A stretch of DNA of 64,000 bases, from the NCBI RefSeq assembly GCF_042944905.1, contig NZ_CP168496.1, forward strand, positions 2,232,001 to 2,296,000, given 5' to 3'. Origin of the DNA: Psychrobacillus sp042944905. GTDB lineage: Bacteria > Bacillota > Bacilli > Bacillales_A > Planococcaceae. The position numbers and the translations under genes are program-made. The notes beneath the pieces are model-generated. The model saw nothing but the letters and a program-made list of their open reading frames with translations. It made no database searches and was not told the DNA's origin. Of this stretch, positions 16,785-24,125 are shown piece by piece. Every line of letters begins with the position of its first letter. Within the stretch, counting starts at the first letter, position 1.

Positions 16785-17086
16785 GCACGACTCGCTTTTG
16801 GCAACTCGATTCTTTTATTATTTTTCGATGGTTTGTATAATACAACTGTTAAGCCAATTAACTGCACCAGTTCCGCTTTAGTTCCTTTTGCAAGTGCTTC
16901 CGCTACATCTTGCTTTTCATCTTCACAGTTTTGTAAAATACTAATTTTAATCAATTCACGAACTTCAAGTGCTTCACCAATTTGTTTGATCATTGCATCA
17001 TTGACGCCACCTTTACCTACTTGAAAAATAGGTTGCAGATGATGCGCTTGACTACGCAAAAATCTTTTTTGTTTACCTGTTAACAT
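16781..17086 (-). CDS. yhbY: RNA-binding protein YhbY (CRM domain)
   Basis: Small 101-residue CRM-domain protein associated with the 50S subunit precursor. The family pattern MLTGKQKRFLRSQAHHLQP, QVGKGGVNDAMIKQI and a GxxG-type loop is visible across residues 1-50. The start overlaps the 3' end of aroE by 14 bases, so translation is coupled. B. subtilis name yqeI. Confidence 0.94.
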   Translation of the reverse strand: MLTGKQKRFLRSQAHHLQPIFQVGKGGVNDAMIKQIGEALEVRELIKISILQNCEDEKQDVAEALAKGTKAELVQLIGLTVVLYKPSKNNKRIELPKASRA

Positions 17087-17903
17087 AATTTCCTCCTAAT
17101 TGCTCTGTTAATCTTTCCACCATTTTATCTGAATTCGGTTTTATTCCGTTCCAATAAGAAAATGCGATGGCTCCTTGATGCACGAGCATACCTAAGCCAT
17201 TGATTGTGCGAACATTATATTTATTTGCTTCCTCTAAAAAAGGGGTAACTAATGGATTATATACAATATCCGCTACAATTGCATGCTCTTTTATTTTATG
17301 GAGGTGAATTGGCAACGTATTTTCTTGATTTTTCATCCCTTGAGGGGTTGTTTGAATAATAATATCAAAGTCATCTAAACGTTCTTCCGCTTCATGCAAT
17401 TCAATGGCTTGTCCGATTTGCAAATCATTCACTAATTGTTCCGCATTTGCACGTGTCCGATTTGCGATAAAAATATTTCTAAATCCGGATTGCTTTAATG
17501 CATGTGCAATTCCCCGAGCTGCACCACCAGCCCCAAGCAATAATATTTGAGGAGTGGGCGGAATTAGGCCAAGCGACTGGATAAAACCCAGTCCATCTGT
17601 ATTATACCCAATAAATCGATTATCTTCCGATTTCACAACCGTATTTACTGCTCCGATTCCTTTAGCAGAATCATCTATTTCATCTAAAAAAGGAATAATT
17701 TCCTTTTTATAAGGAACTGTAACATTCCAACCACTGCATCCCAAAAGCTTGAGCCCTTTAACTGCTTCTTCTAGCTTTCCTTCCTCTACATGGATTGGAA
17801 TATAACTCGCATCTATCTTACTTTCTTGAAGCCATGCTTCATGCATATAAGGAGATAATGAATGCGAGATCGGATTTCCAATTACAGCAAACCATTTTTT
17901 CAT
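17073..17903 (-). CDS. aroE: Shikimate dehydrogenase (NADP+)
   Basis: Reduces 3-dehydroshikimate to shikimate in aromatic amino-acid synthesis. The 276 residues show the substrate site PISHSLSPYMHE (about 11-22), catalytic Lys66 in NVTVPYKK, Asp103 in NTDGLGF and the NADP-binding GAGGAARGIA (about 126-135). A longer frame upstream overlaps yqeH; AGGAGG about 8 bases before the ATG at 17903 settles the start. Part of the yqeG-yqeM operon. Confidence 0.97.
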   Translation of the reverse strand: MKKWFAVIGNPISHSLSPYMHEAWLQESKIDASYIPIHVEEGKLEEAVKGLKLLGCSGWNVTVPYKKEIIPFLDEIDDSAKGIGAVNTVVKSEDNRFIGYNTDGLGFIQSLGLIPPTPQILLLGAGGAARGIAHALKQSGFRNIFIANRTRANAEQLVNDLQIGQAIELHEAEERLDDFDIIIQTTPQGMKNQENTLPIHLHKIKEHAIVADIVYNPLVTPFLEEANKYNVRTINGLGMLVHQGAIAFSYWNGIKPNSDKMVERLTEQLGGNYVNR

Positions 17904-17914
17904 CCTATTTCCTC

Positions 17915-19018
17915 CTAAATAAGCGATGGACGAATAGAAACTTCTACCCCTACAGGTGCATGCGCTGCAACAATTACATCGCCATGCTGAACAGTAATCC
18001 ATCCAAGACCAGAAAATACAATATCCGTTTTCGGATCTTTAATCTTAAATTCATGTCTTACTAAGGGCGGCAATAAATCCACAAACTGCTCAGAAGGTGG
18101 AGATAAAAGCTTTCCTTTATGCTCTTTATATAAATTATCCGCATTTTCAAGCTTTGTGCGATGAATCGGAATTTCATTTGCAATATGACAAGTAAATGCA
18201 GATCTTTTTCCTTTGATAAAATCAAAACGAGATAAACCACCAAGGAATAATGTTTGTTCACTATTTAACTGGAACACTTTTGGTTTAATTTCTTTTTTCG
18301 GTGTTATGAATTTAAGTTCAGACGGATCTAAGAAGTGTGCCATTTGATGATGATTAATAATTCCTGGCGTATCATACAATGCCTTTGTATCGTCTAAAGG
18401 AATCTCAATCATATCAAGCGTTGTGCCCGGGAAATGAGAAGTTGTGATAACTGCATCCTCCCCAGTCGCATGTTTAATGATTCGATTGATAAACGTTGAC
18501 TTTCCAACATTGGTACATCCTACCACATAAACATCTTCACCTTTTCTATAATGCTCAATTGCATCAATTGCTTCTGGTACTCCTGTTCCTTTATGTGCAC
18601 TAACAAAAAGGACGTCGATAGGAGAAAGACCTAATTTTTTCGCTTCCTGCTTCATCCAGTTAATTACTTTATTTTTCTTAACTGATTTCGGAAGTAAATC
18701 AGCCTTATTTGCGATTAATAGAATCGGATTATTTCCAACAAAACGGTGTAATCCAGGAAGCCAGCTTCCGTTAAAATCAAAAATGTCTACGATTTTAACA
18801 ATCAATCCTTTTCGCGTTCCTAAACCATTTAATATACGTAAAAAATCGTCATCAGTTAAGGAAACAGGTTGTAATTCGTTGTAATTTTTTAACCGAAAAC
18901 AACGTTGACAAATAATAAAATCTTTTTCTAAAGAAGATGCAGGTGCATAACCTGGATCCCCAATATTTTCTGTTTGAATAGTTGTACCACAACCGATACA
19001 TTTTGGTGCTTCTGTCAC
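17915..19018 (-). CDS. yqeH: Ribosome biogenesis GTPase YqeH
   Basis: Circularly permuted GTPase needed for 30S assembly. The 367 residues start with a four-cysteine zinc finger (CIGC at 7-10 and CQRC near 33-36), then NKAD (G4) precedes the P-loop GCTNVGKST (G1) and DTPG (G3), the permuted order. The start used is GTG at 19018: GGGAGGAAG lies before it and GTGA overlaps the yqeG stop by four bases. An ATG 15 bases further upstream has only a poor site. Confidence 0.95.
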   Translation of the reverse strand: MTEAPKCIGCGTTIQTENIGDPGYAPASSLEKDFIICQRCFRLKNYNELQPVSLTDDDFLRILNGLGTRKGLIVKIVDIFDFNGSWLPGLHRFVGNNPILLIANKADLLPKSVKKNKVINWMKQEAKKLGLSPIDVLFVSAHKGTGVPEAIDAIEHYRKGEDVYVVGCTNVGKSTFINRIIKHATGEDAVITTSHFPGTTLDMIEIPLDDTKALYDTPGIINHHQMAHFLDPSELKFITPKKEIKPKVFQLNSEQTLFLGGLSRFDFIKGKRSAFTCHIANEIPIHRTKLENADNLYKEHKGKLLSPPSEQFVDLLPPLVRHEFKIKDPKTDIVFSGLGWITVQHGDVIVAAHAPVGVEVSIRPSLI

Positions 19019-19539
19019 GCTTCTTCCTCCCATGTAACTTGCCCTTTTTTATCTAAATAGCGAAAAATTCTTCGCTCTACAAGACGGTTAAACTTCGTAA
19101 TAAATCCATCCGATTTTGCTACCGGAATAACTAATATCGTATGAAGCTTTTGTCTATTTCCACCAAATACATCTGTTAAAAGCTGATCTCCAATAACAAC
19201 GACTTCTTCTTTTTTTACAGACATCTTTTTCAACGCTTGTTGAAAAGCCTTTCCTAACGGTTTTTTAGCCTTATAAATATATGGAATACCAAGTGGATCA
19301 GCAAATGATTGAACACGCATTTCCTTATTATTTGACACGATTGTTACTTGAATACCTGCAGCTTTCATTGATGCAAACCATTCGATTAGTTGGGGTGTTG
19401 CGTCCGGTCGATCCCATTCAACTAACGTATTATCTAAATCGGTAATAATACCTTTGATACCTTTTTCCTCCAAAAGTTTTGGTGTAATATGAAAGACACT
19501 TCTTACAAATTCATTTGGAATAAAATATGAATACAACAA
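19015..19539 (-). CDS. yqeG: HAD-family phosphatase YqeG
   Basis: HAD IIIA hydrolase of unknown physiological substrate. About 174 residues: catalytic DLDNTLVEW (nucleophile and acid Asp), SNN (motif II), KP-GKAFQQAL with the motif III lysine, and VVIGDQLLTDVFGGNR (motif IV). No ATG is available; several in-frame TTG codons follow GGAGTG, and the one at 19539 or the next at 19536 has the right spacing. First gene of the operon with yqeH, aroE, yhbY, nadD, yqeK, rsfS and yqeM. Confidence 0.92.
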   Translation of the reverse strand: MLYSYFIPNEFVRSVFHITPKLLEEKGIKGIITDLDNTLVEWDRPDATPQLIEWFASMKAAGIQVTIVSNNKEMRVQSFADPLGIPYIYKAKKPLGKAFQQALKKMSVKKEEVVVIGDQLLTDVFGGNRQKLHTILVIPVAKSDGFITKFNRLVERRIFRYLDKKGQVTWEEEA

Positions 19540-19579
19540 CAAACACTCCAATTCGGCACTTTTCTTTTAACAATAAGAA

Positions 19580-19607
19580 ATTATATTTTTTACAAAGTAT
19601 CTGTCTA
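19580..19607 (-). promoter_or_regulatory. Predicted sigma-A promoter of the yqeG operon
   Basis: Minus strand TAGACA (19607-19602), 16-base spacer, TATAAT (19585-19580), about 35 bases upstream of the yqeG start. The -10 is perfect and the -35 matches five of six. Confidence 0.65.
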
Positions 19608-19639
19608 TTCTCCAAGGACCTTGCGCTTTTCCTTAACGA

Positions 19640-20422
19640 TTATAGCATATTTGCTACTAACTCACCCATTCGGATAAACTTCCCTTCTTGAACTGTCGGA
19701 GCAAATTCTATACTATCCTCCGAAAATAACATAACGACCGTTGAACCAAACGAAAAATAACCCACTTCCTCGCCTTTGTACCAATCTTTAGATGTATTCG
19801 TAAGTTCGATCGAATTCACAAACATTGCTCCAACTTTTATAAAAAAGCAATTTTTCGTATTCGGCATTTCTATTTCAGTTAATAAACGATAGTTACCACT
19901 TATCGTATTTTTACCATACTGCAGTCCCCATTTGTTAACTGGATATGATTTACTCCCAAGGATATACTGTCTAAGTACCTTGGCATCGGTAGGTGCATGG
20001 ATACGATGATATTCAGCAGGACTAAGATATAAAACAATATATTTTCCATTTACATACGCATCTGCTAGTTTTTCAGATCCTAGCATATCTTGTAATTTAT
20101 AAGATTTTCCTTTTACATGAAAAACACCATCTAGCGAAATGTTACCGAACTTTTCTACTTTCGCATCCACAGGGCTCACCACTGCGCTTTCTAATTGCGC
20201 AACTGGTCTTGATTCTTGTGTCACATTTCGAATAAAGAATTCATGTAAAGTAGAGAAATCCTGGATATTATTCGATATTTCTTTTATTGTTATATCAAAA
20301 TACTTAATATAAGATGGAATCATCTTTTTACTCAATTTCGATTGTGCAAATCCTTTGATAATATAGGAGGTCCACTTTCCGTTCGTTAATTCAATCATTG
20401 ATTGGTATAATTTTTCTCTCAT
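19640..20422 (-). CDS. psd: Phosphatidylserine decarboxylase proenzyme
   Basis: Pyruvoyl enzyme that makes phosphatidylethanolamine from phosphatidylserine at the membrane. The 260 residues contain the VSPVDAKV segment with catalytic Asp86, the YHRIHAP segment (His139, His142) and the self-cleavage site FGST at 225-228, which replaces the common LGST; cleavage before Ser227 would create the pyruvoyl group. GGGGAG is well placed before the ATG. It is divergent from pssA, the preceding step in the pathway, rather than in the same operon as in B. subtilis. Confidence 0.95.
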   Translation of the reverse strand: MREKLYQSMIELTNGKWTSYIIKGFAQSKLSKKMIPSYIKYFDITIKEISNNIQDFSTLHEFFIRNVTQESRPVAQLESAVVSPVDAKVEKFGNISLDGVFHVKGKSYKLQDMLGSEKLADAYVNGKYIVLYLSPAEYHRIHAPTDAKVLRQYILGSKSYPVNKWGLQYGKNTISGNYRLLTEIEMPNTKNCFFIKVGAMFVNSIELTNTSKDWYKGEEVGYFSFGSTVVMLFSEDSIEFAPTVQEGKFIRMGELVANML

Positions 20423-20446
20423 TTTAATCTCCCCATGAAAAATAGC

Positions 20447-20475
20447 TTACAATTTTTTCTTAACCGAAGTATAAT
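20447..20475 (+). promoter_or_regulatory. Predicted promoter of pssA
   Basis: Plus strand TTACAA (20447-20452), 17-base spacer, perfect TATAAT (20470-20475), about 35 bases before the pssA ATG. The -10 box overlaps the -10 box of the psd promoter on the other strand. Confidence 0.6.
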
Positions 20476-20496
20476 GAACAAATATATAATTTGTAA
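20468..20496 (-). promoter_or_regulatory. Predicted promoter of psd
   Basis: Minus strand TTACAA (20496-20491), 17-base spacer, TATACT (20473-20468), about 45 bases upstream of the psd ATG. Shares four base pairs of its -10 with the pssA -10. Confidence 0.6.
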
Positions 20497-20510
20497 AGGA
20501 GTGATTTGCA

Positions 20511-21050
20511 ATGTATTTACAAAACGTTATGATAAATACAGTAAAAAAATTGAAATCACAGGCAGCAAACATGATTACGATTGCGAATCTTGCTTTTGGT
20601 GGTGCAGCAATTATGGCAACAATGAATGGACATTACACATATAGCGTGTTATTTATATTTGTAGCTGGTTTATTAGATCGATTTGATGGAATGGTTGCTA
20701 GAAAATTTCAACTTGAATCTGAATTGGGTAAACAACTCGATTCGATGAGCGACATCATTTCTTTTGGAGTTGCTCCAGCATTGCTCATATATTCATTAGT
20801 ATTAAAAGATTTCAGTGTTGCTGGAATGATTATTACCGTAATTTATATTGCTTGTGGCGCATTTAGACTTGCACGATTTAATATTTCAGAACCTAATGGA
20901 TACTTTACTGGACTTCCAATTACTGTAGCAGGTGTCATCGTAACATTATCTTATTTTGCTATCAATTACGTTCCTCCGGTAACTTACATGTTCTTATTTA
21001 TTCTATTTGCATTTTTAATGATTAGTACATTTACCCTCAGAAAAGTATAA
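20511..21050 (+). CDS. pssA: CDP-diacylglycerol--serine O-phosphatidyltransferase
   Basis: Integral membrane enzyme that makes phosphatidylserine from CDP-diacylglycerol and serine. The 179 residues carry the complete CDP-alcohol phosphotransferase signature D-x2-DG-x2-AR-x8-G-x3-D-x3-D from Asp56 to Asp81, and several membrane helices (about 22-40, 42-55, 85-105, 110-125, 130-150, 155-172). AAAGGAGTG lies 7 bases before the ATG. Together with psd it supplies phosphatidylethanolamine. Confidence 0.96.
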   Translation: MYLQNVMINTVKKLKSQAANMITIANLAFGGAAIMATMNGHYTYSVLFIFVAGLLDRFDGMVARKFQLESELGKQLDSMSDIISFGVAPALLIYSLVLKDFSVAGMIITVIYIACGAFRLARFNISEPNGYFTGLPITVAGVIVTLSYFAINYVPPVTYMFLFILFAFLMISTFTLRKV

Positions 21051-21068
21051 ATTTAACTTTTCATCTTG

Positions 21069-21095
21069 AACGGCTGCGACTGCGGTCGTTTTTTT
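21069..21095 (+). terminator. Terminator of pssA
   Basis: Stem AACGGCTGC / GCGGTCGTT (9 bp with two G-U pairs), GACT loop, followed by a run of T, 18 bases after the pssA stop. Confidence 0.85.
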
Positions 21096-21157
21096 ATTTC
21101 CCCAAATTTAACAACTCAGTATTTTCCTTTTTATAAGTGCTTATACTTGTTCCTACG

Positions 21158-21186
21158 TTCTATTCCCGCATTTTTCGACATATACT
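21158..21186 (+). promoter_or_regulatory. Candidate sporulation (sigma-E/sigma-K) promoter of sigK
   Basis: TTCTATT (21158-21164), 14-base spacer, CATATACT (21179-21186). The -10 fits both CATACAnT (sigma-E) and CATAnnnT (sigma-K), the factors that transcribe sigK in B. subtilis; the -35 is a partial fit. The predicted transcript start is near 21193. Confidence 0.45.
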
Positions 21187-21200
21187 AAACCTATAAATAG

Positions 21201-21941
21201 ATGGAGGTGAACACAATCTCTGGTCTCTTTACTGCTTTTATAGGAATTGTCTCCGAACTTCCGCTCGTTTTAGGTTACTTAAAGGGTCAGGCATTCCATC
21301 AGCCTTTTACACCTGAGGAAGAAAAAGTAATGATTGATCGATTTCTAGCAGGTGATATGACAGCAAGAGATGAACTGATAGAACGTAATATGCGATTAGT
21401 GGCACATGTGGTAAAAAAATTCCACCCAAAACATGAGCTTCTCGATGATTATATTTCAATAGGTACAATTGGATTAATGAAGGCAGTAAATAGCTATACA
21501 CCAACCAAAAAAACAAAGCTAGCTACTTATGCAGCTAGATGTATTGAAAACGAGATACTTATGTATTTACGCTCACTAAAAAAAGTTCAAAAAGATGTCT
21601 CTTTACATGAGCCAATAGGTATGGATAAAGACGGACATTCTTTAGAAATTACCGATTTACTACAAGGTATTGAAAAAAGCACAGATGAACAACTAGTTGA
21701 TCAAGAAGATATGAATAAATTATATAAGCATTTATCCAATTTAGAAAAACGAGAGTTAGAAATAATTGTACGTCGTTACGGCCTTATAGGTTATCAACCG
21801 ATGACCCAAAAAGAGATTTCGAAACAATTGAAAATTTCGAGAAGCTACGTCTCCAGAATTGAAAAGCGCGCGCTTGTAAAACTATATCAATCCTATATAC
21901 ATGAAAAAAACTCTTTTGATGTTAACACCAAAAGAGCTTAG
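21201..21941 (+). CDS. sigK: RNA polymerase sporulation sigma factor pro-sigma-K (uninterrupted)
   Basis: Late mother-cell sigma factor, made as an inactive membrane-bound precursor and cleaved by SpoIVFB. The frame encodes up to 246 residues: hydrophobic pro-sequence (about 6-27; cleavage expected near LGYLKGQAF), region 2 (NMRLVAHVVKKF, DYISIGTIGLMKAV, TYAARCIENEI) and region 4 (TQKEISKQLKISRSYVSRIEKRAL). The gene is whole: there is no skin-like insertion. The start is doubtful. The ATG at 21201 has no ribosome-binding site, while a perfect GGAGGTGA overlaps it and is spaced for an ATC codon at 21216, which is also close to where the B. subtilis protein would begin. Confidence 0.93.
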   Translation: MEVNTISGLFTAFIGIVSELPLVLGYLKGQAFHQPFTPEEEKVMIDRFLAGDMTARDELIERNMRLVAHVVKKFHPKHELLDDYISIGTIGLMKAVNSYTPTKKTKLATYAARCIENEILMYLRSLKKVQKDVSLHEPIGMDKDGHSLEITDLLQGIEKSTDEQLVDQEDMNKLYKHLSNLEKRELEIIVRRYGLIGYQPMTQKEISKQLKISRSYVSRIEKRALVKLYQSYIHEKNSFDVNTKRA

Positions 21942-21945
21942 AGGA

Positions 21946-22026
21946 TTAATCTTCGCTTGTCTCTGCTATCATTATAAAACCTAGTACTGCAGTAATCAAA
22001 ATAGACATGGCCATGATAAAGATCAC
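21946..22026 (-). CDS. Possible 26-residue membrane peptide opposite sigK
   Basis: Short frame starting at a GTG with AGGAGGG five bases upstream. It encodes a hydrophobic helix with a Met-rich, Ile-rich core (residues 2-21) and an acidic tail ETSED. It ends 4 bases from the convergent sigK stop and lies downstream of mtnN on the same strand. I do not recognise a family. Its strong ribosome-binding site and amphipathic layout (hydrophobic then acidic tail) suggest a real small membrane protein, but chance cannot be excluded. Confidence 0.45.
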   Translation of the reverse strand: MIFIMAMSILITAVLGFIMIAETSED

Positions 22027-22120
22027 AATATCCCTCCTATATTACAAAAGCCTTTTTATACTTCCATCATAACATATGAATGAATAAATATTACAGAACT
22101 TTTTCCTTTACTGATCGATC

Positions 22121-22822
22121 TTATAAAATTGATAATTTTTCTATGACGCGCAAAACTATTTCCGTAGAATGTTTTGCTGCAACAGGTAAAAATTCGTCAA
22201 AACTTATAGAAGATTCTTTTCCTGCAATATCTGATAACGCACGTATTACCACAAAAGGCACGTCAAATTGATGGCAAACTTGTGCCACTGCAGCTGCCTC
22301 CATTTCACACGCTTTCATTTGAGGAAAATTATTACGTACAGTTTCCACTTTCTCAGGATTATGCATAAAAATATCACCAGTAGCAATTAACCCTGTTGCT
22401 GATTGGTGTTCTCCTATTTCTCTAACCGCTTCTTCTGCAAGTTTCATTAAATGAGCATCAGCTTTAAAAGCTGCTGGAAGCTGTGGAACTTGCCCTATTT
22501 CATAGCCAAATGCTGTAACATCTACATCATGATGTCGAACCTCATCAGAAATAACGATAGCTCCAACCTCTAAAGCTGGATCATAACCTCCAGCAGAGCC
22601 TGTATTAATCACATATTCAGGTTTGAATTTATTTAACAAGATAGAAGTTGTCATTGCAGCATTTACTTTTCCAATACCACTTTTCAATAAAATAATTTCC
22701 TGGTTTTTATATGTACCCACTGTAAATTCACTATTTGCTATAATGGATGTTTCCGCATTTTCAATTTCATCTCTTAATAATTCCACTTCTTGTTCCATTG
22801 CCCCAATTACTGCAATTTTCAT
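22121..22822 (-). CDS. mtnN: 5'-methylthioadenosine/S-adenosylhomocysteine nucleosidase
   Basis: Cleaves the glycosidic bond of MTA and SAH, recycling methionine and removing methyltransferase product inhibition. The 233 residues start MKIAVIGAMEQEVELL (catalytic Glu in the AMEQE segment), contain GSAGG (about residue 75), and the nucleoside-binding MEAAAVAQ followed by ALSDIAGKE with the catalytic Asp. A longer upstream frame exists, but AAAGGTGG before the ATG at 22822 sets the start. It follows yrrS by 62 bases, separated by a hairpin. Confidence 0.96.
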   Translation of the reverse strand: MKIAVIGAMEQEVELLRDEIENAETSIIANSEFTVGTYKNQEIILLKSGIGKVNAAMTTSILLNKFKPEYVINTGSAGGYDPALEVGAIVISDEVRHHDVDVTAFGYEIGQVPQLPAAFKADAHLMKLAEEAVREIGEHQSATGLIATGDIFMHNPEKVETVRNNFPQMKACEMEAAAVAQVCHQFDVPFVVIRALSDIAGKESSISFDEFLPVAAKHSTEIVLRVIEKLSIL

Positions 22823-22860
22823 CTTGTTTCCACCTTTCTTAAAAAAAGCACTCCTTTTAA

Positions 22861-22896
22861 AATAAGTCAAAGACGCCTCTTTCGTCAAGAGGCGTC
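22861..22896 (-). terminator. Hairpin overlapping the yrrS stop codon
   Basis: Minus-strand stem GACGCCTCTT / AAGAGGCGTC (10 bp, 5-base loop) in which the left arm contains the last codons and part of the stop of yrrS; followed by TTTGACTTATTTT. Likely a partial terminator between yrrS and mtnN. Confidence 0.6.
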
Positions 22897-23568
22897 ATCT
22901 AGAGATTTTAGTTTTTCTTTTTTCGTTGGCTTCCAGCCTTGTCCATCTATCCATTCTAATTGAATTCGATAAATTTCCTTCCCATCTTTTGATGTAACAG
23001 TACCTACGGATTTTTGTGGACTTCCACCATTACCTAAATGCTTTACATACATATTAGAAGCATCTAATCCAGATCCATACGATAGCGCTTTAACTTTTTC
23101 AGTCCAGTCAACCGATTCTTTGTCATAACTAGAGACGTGCTCACCTGTTTGTGTTGTACCAATAGGTGTCCAAGTAGGGTCGATCGTGATCTCATCTACT
23201 TTTGAATTATCCGAGGGTTCAGTAACTACCGCTACATTCCCTTCATTTTTTGACTCTTCTTCAACTGAAGACGTTTGAATTTCCTTATTTGCTTCTTTTT
23301 CAACTTCGTTACTTTCAGCTGGAATAGCTGCTTTATCTGCTTCGTCTGTGTTGTCAGCACTTACATCTTCAGATTTTACTTCTTCGTTGGTAGGTGCTTC
23401 CTCTTTTACCTTTGCAGAGTCCGTTCCTTTATCCGTTACAATGTTTACAACTACTATAATAATTAATAGTAAAACGACTCCTATAAGGATATTTAAAATG
23501 TTGTTCCCTTTTTTCTTCCGGTTGTTTTTGTTTAATCTGGAATTCGGTCTATTATTATAATTTGACAT
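22885..23568 (-). CDS. yrrS: YrrS family membrane protein (DUF1510)
   Basis: The 227-residue protein has a basic N-terminus rich in Asn/Arg/Lys (1-22), one membrane helix (about 24-45), a long acidic Glu/Lys/Ser linker (about 50-130) and a conserved C-terminal domain (about 131-225, with WTPIGTTQTGEHVSSY and YRIQLEWIDGQGW). Topology suggests cytoplasmic N-terminus and extracellular domain. The function is unknown. In B. subtilis yrrS is followed by the penicillin-binding protein gene pbpI; here that position holds repeats instead. Confidence 0.88.
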   Translation of the reverse strand: MSNYNNRPNSRLNKNNRKKKGNNILNILIGVVLLLIIIVVVNIVTDKGTDSAKVKEEAPTNEEVKSEDVSADNTDEADKAAIPAESNEVEKEANKEIQTSSVEEESKNEGNVAVVTEPSDNSKVDEITIDPTWTPIGTTQTGEHVSSYDKESVDWTEKVKALSYGSGLDASNMYVKHLGNGGSPQKSVGTVTSKDGKEIYRIQLEWIDGQGWKPTKKEKLKSLDDAS

Positions 23569-23624
23569 AGTATTCCCCCTTAATGAATTTGTATATTTTA
23601 TATGACGAATAAAAAGCTCATTTT

Positions 23625-24055
23625 GTTTCGCTTAATAAGAAAAACGCTAGCTGCCATTAAGTGCATTTTGTCTTCTCTATTTCTAGAGTGCTTTGGACGA
23701 AACATCGGATACACTATTACCACGGGAATTTTTGTGGATTTAGAAGTGACTGCGTCACTTCTAAATCCACTTTTTTCGGTAATCTTGTGGCGGTTGTTTG
23801 TCCGTCGCCTTCTTGAAATATGTAAAGACATAATGCATTTGTTTTGGTTAATGAGAGACTAAATCCTTTCCTATTCTTTTAAAAGCGGACGAAGATGCAA
23901 TTTCGTCCGCTCAGCTCTTCTTTAGTAATGAATGCTATCTATTTTTCTCTAGTACCACCTACTCTAATGATACACCCACTGATTCGTGTATACTGTGTAC
24001 GGTAAAACTAAAAAAACTAAAGATCTAATCCTTGAAATTATACTATAAATCCTTA
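23625..24055 (+). repeat. Dispersed structured repeat, copy B
   Basis: Second full copy of the element at 6471-6870, in the 1-kb yrrS-greA gap. Long-range arms 23659-23674 and 23825-23840 pair over 16 positions with one mismatch and one G-U. They enclose a perfect 17-bp hairpin 23734-23750/23754-23770 with a TGC loop and the conserved TCTTGTGGCGG segment. A perfect 10-bp hairpin AGCGGACGAA / TTCGTCCGCT follows at 23883-23892/23901-23910. Similarity to copies A and C continues to about 24050. Short frames here have no ribosome-binding sites and are not conserved between copies. Confidence 0.88.
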
Positions 24056-24125
24056 CTATTGATGGATTCTTAGCGATAGCTGGTCAAAATCCTCTTGTTA
24101 GGTACTACTCACTTAATGGATTGTA

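Noticed and set aside
20435..20644. 69-codon plus-strand frame starting before pssA
   Set aside because: It overlaps pssA in another frame, spans the divergent promoters and lacks a ribosome-binding site; pssA in the other frame has the full enzyme signature.
23602..23862. Frames of 77-86 codons on both strands at the start of repeat copy B
   Set aside because: They are not conserved in copies A and C, which carry insertions and deletions here, and have no ribosome-binding sites.
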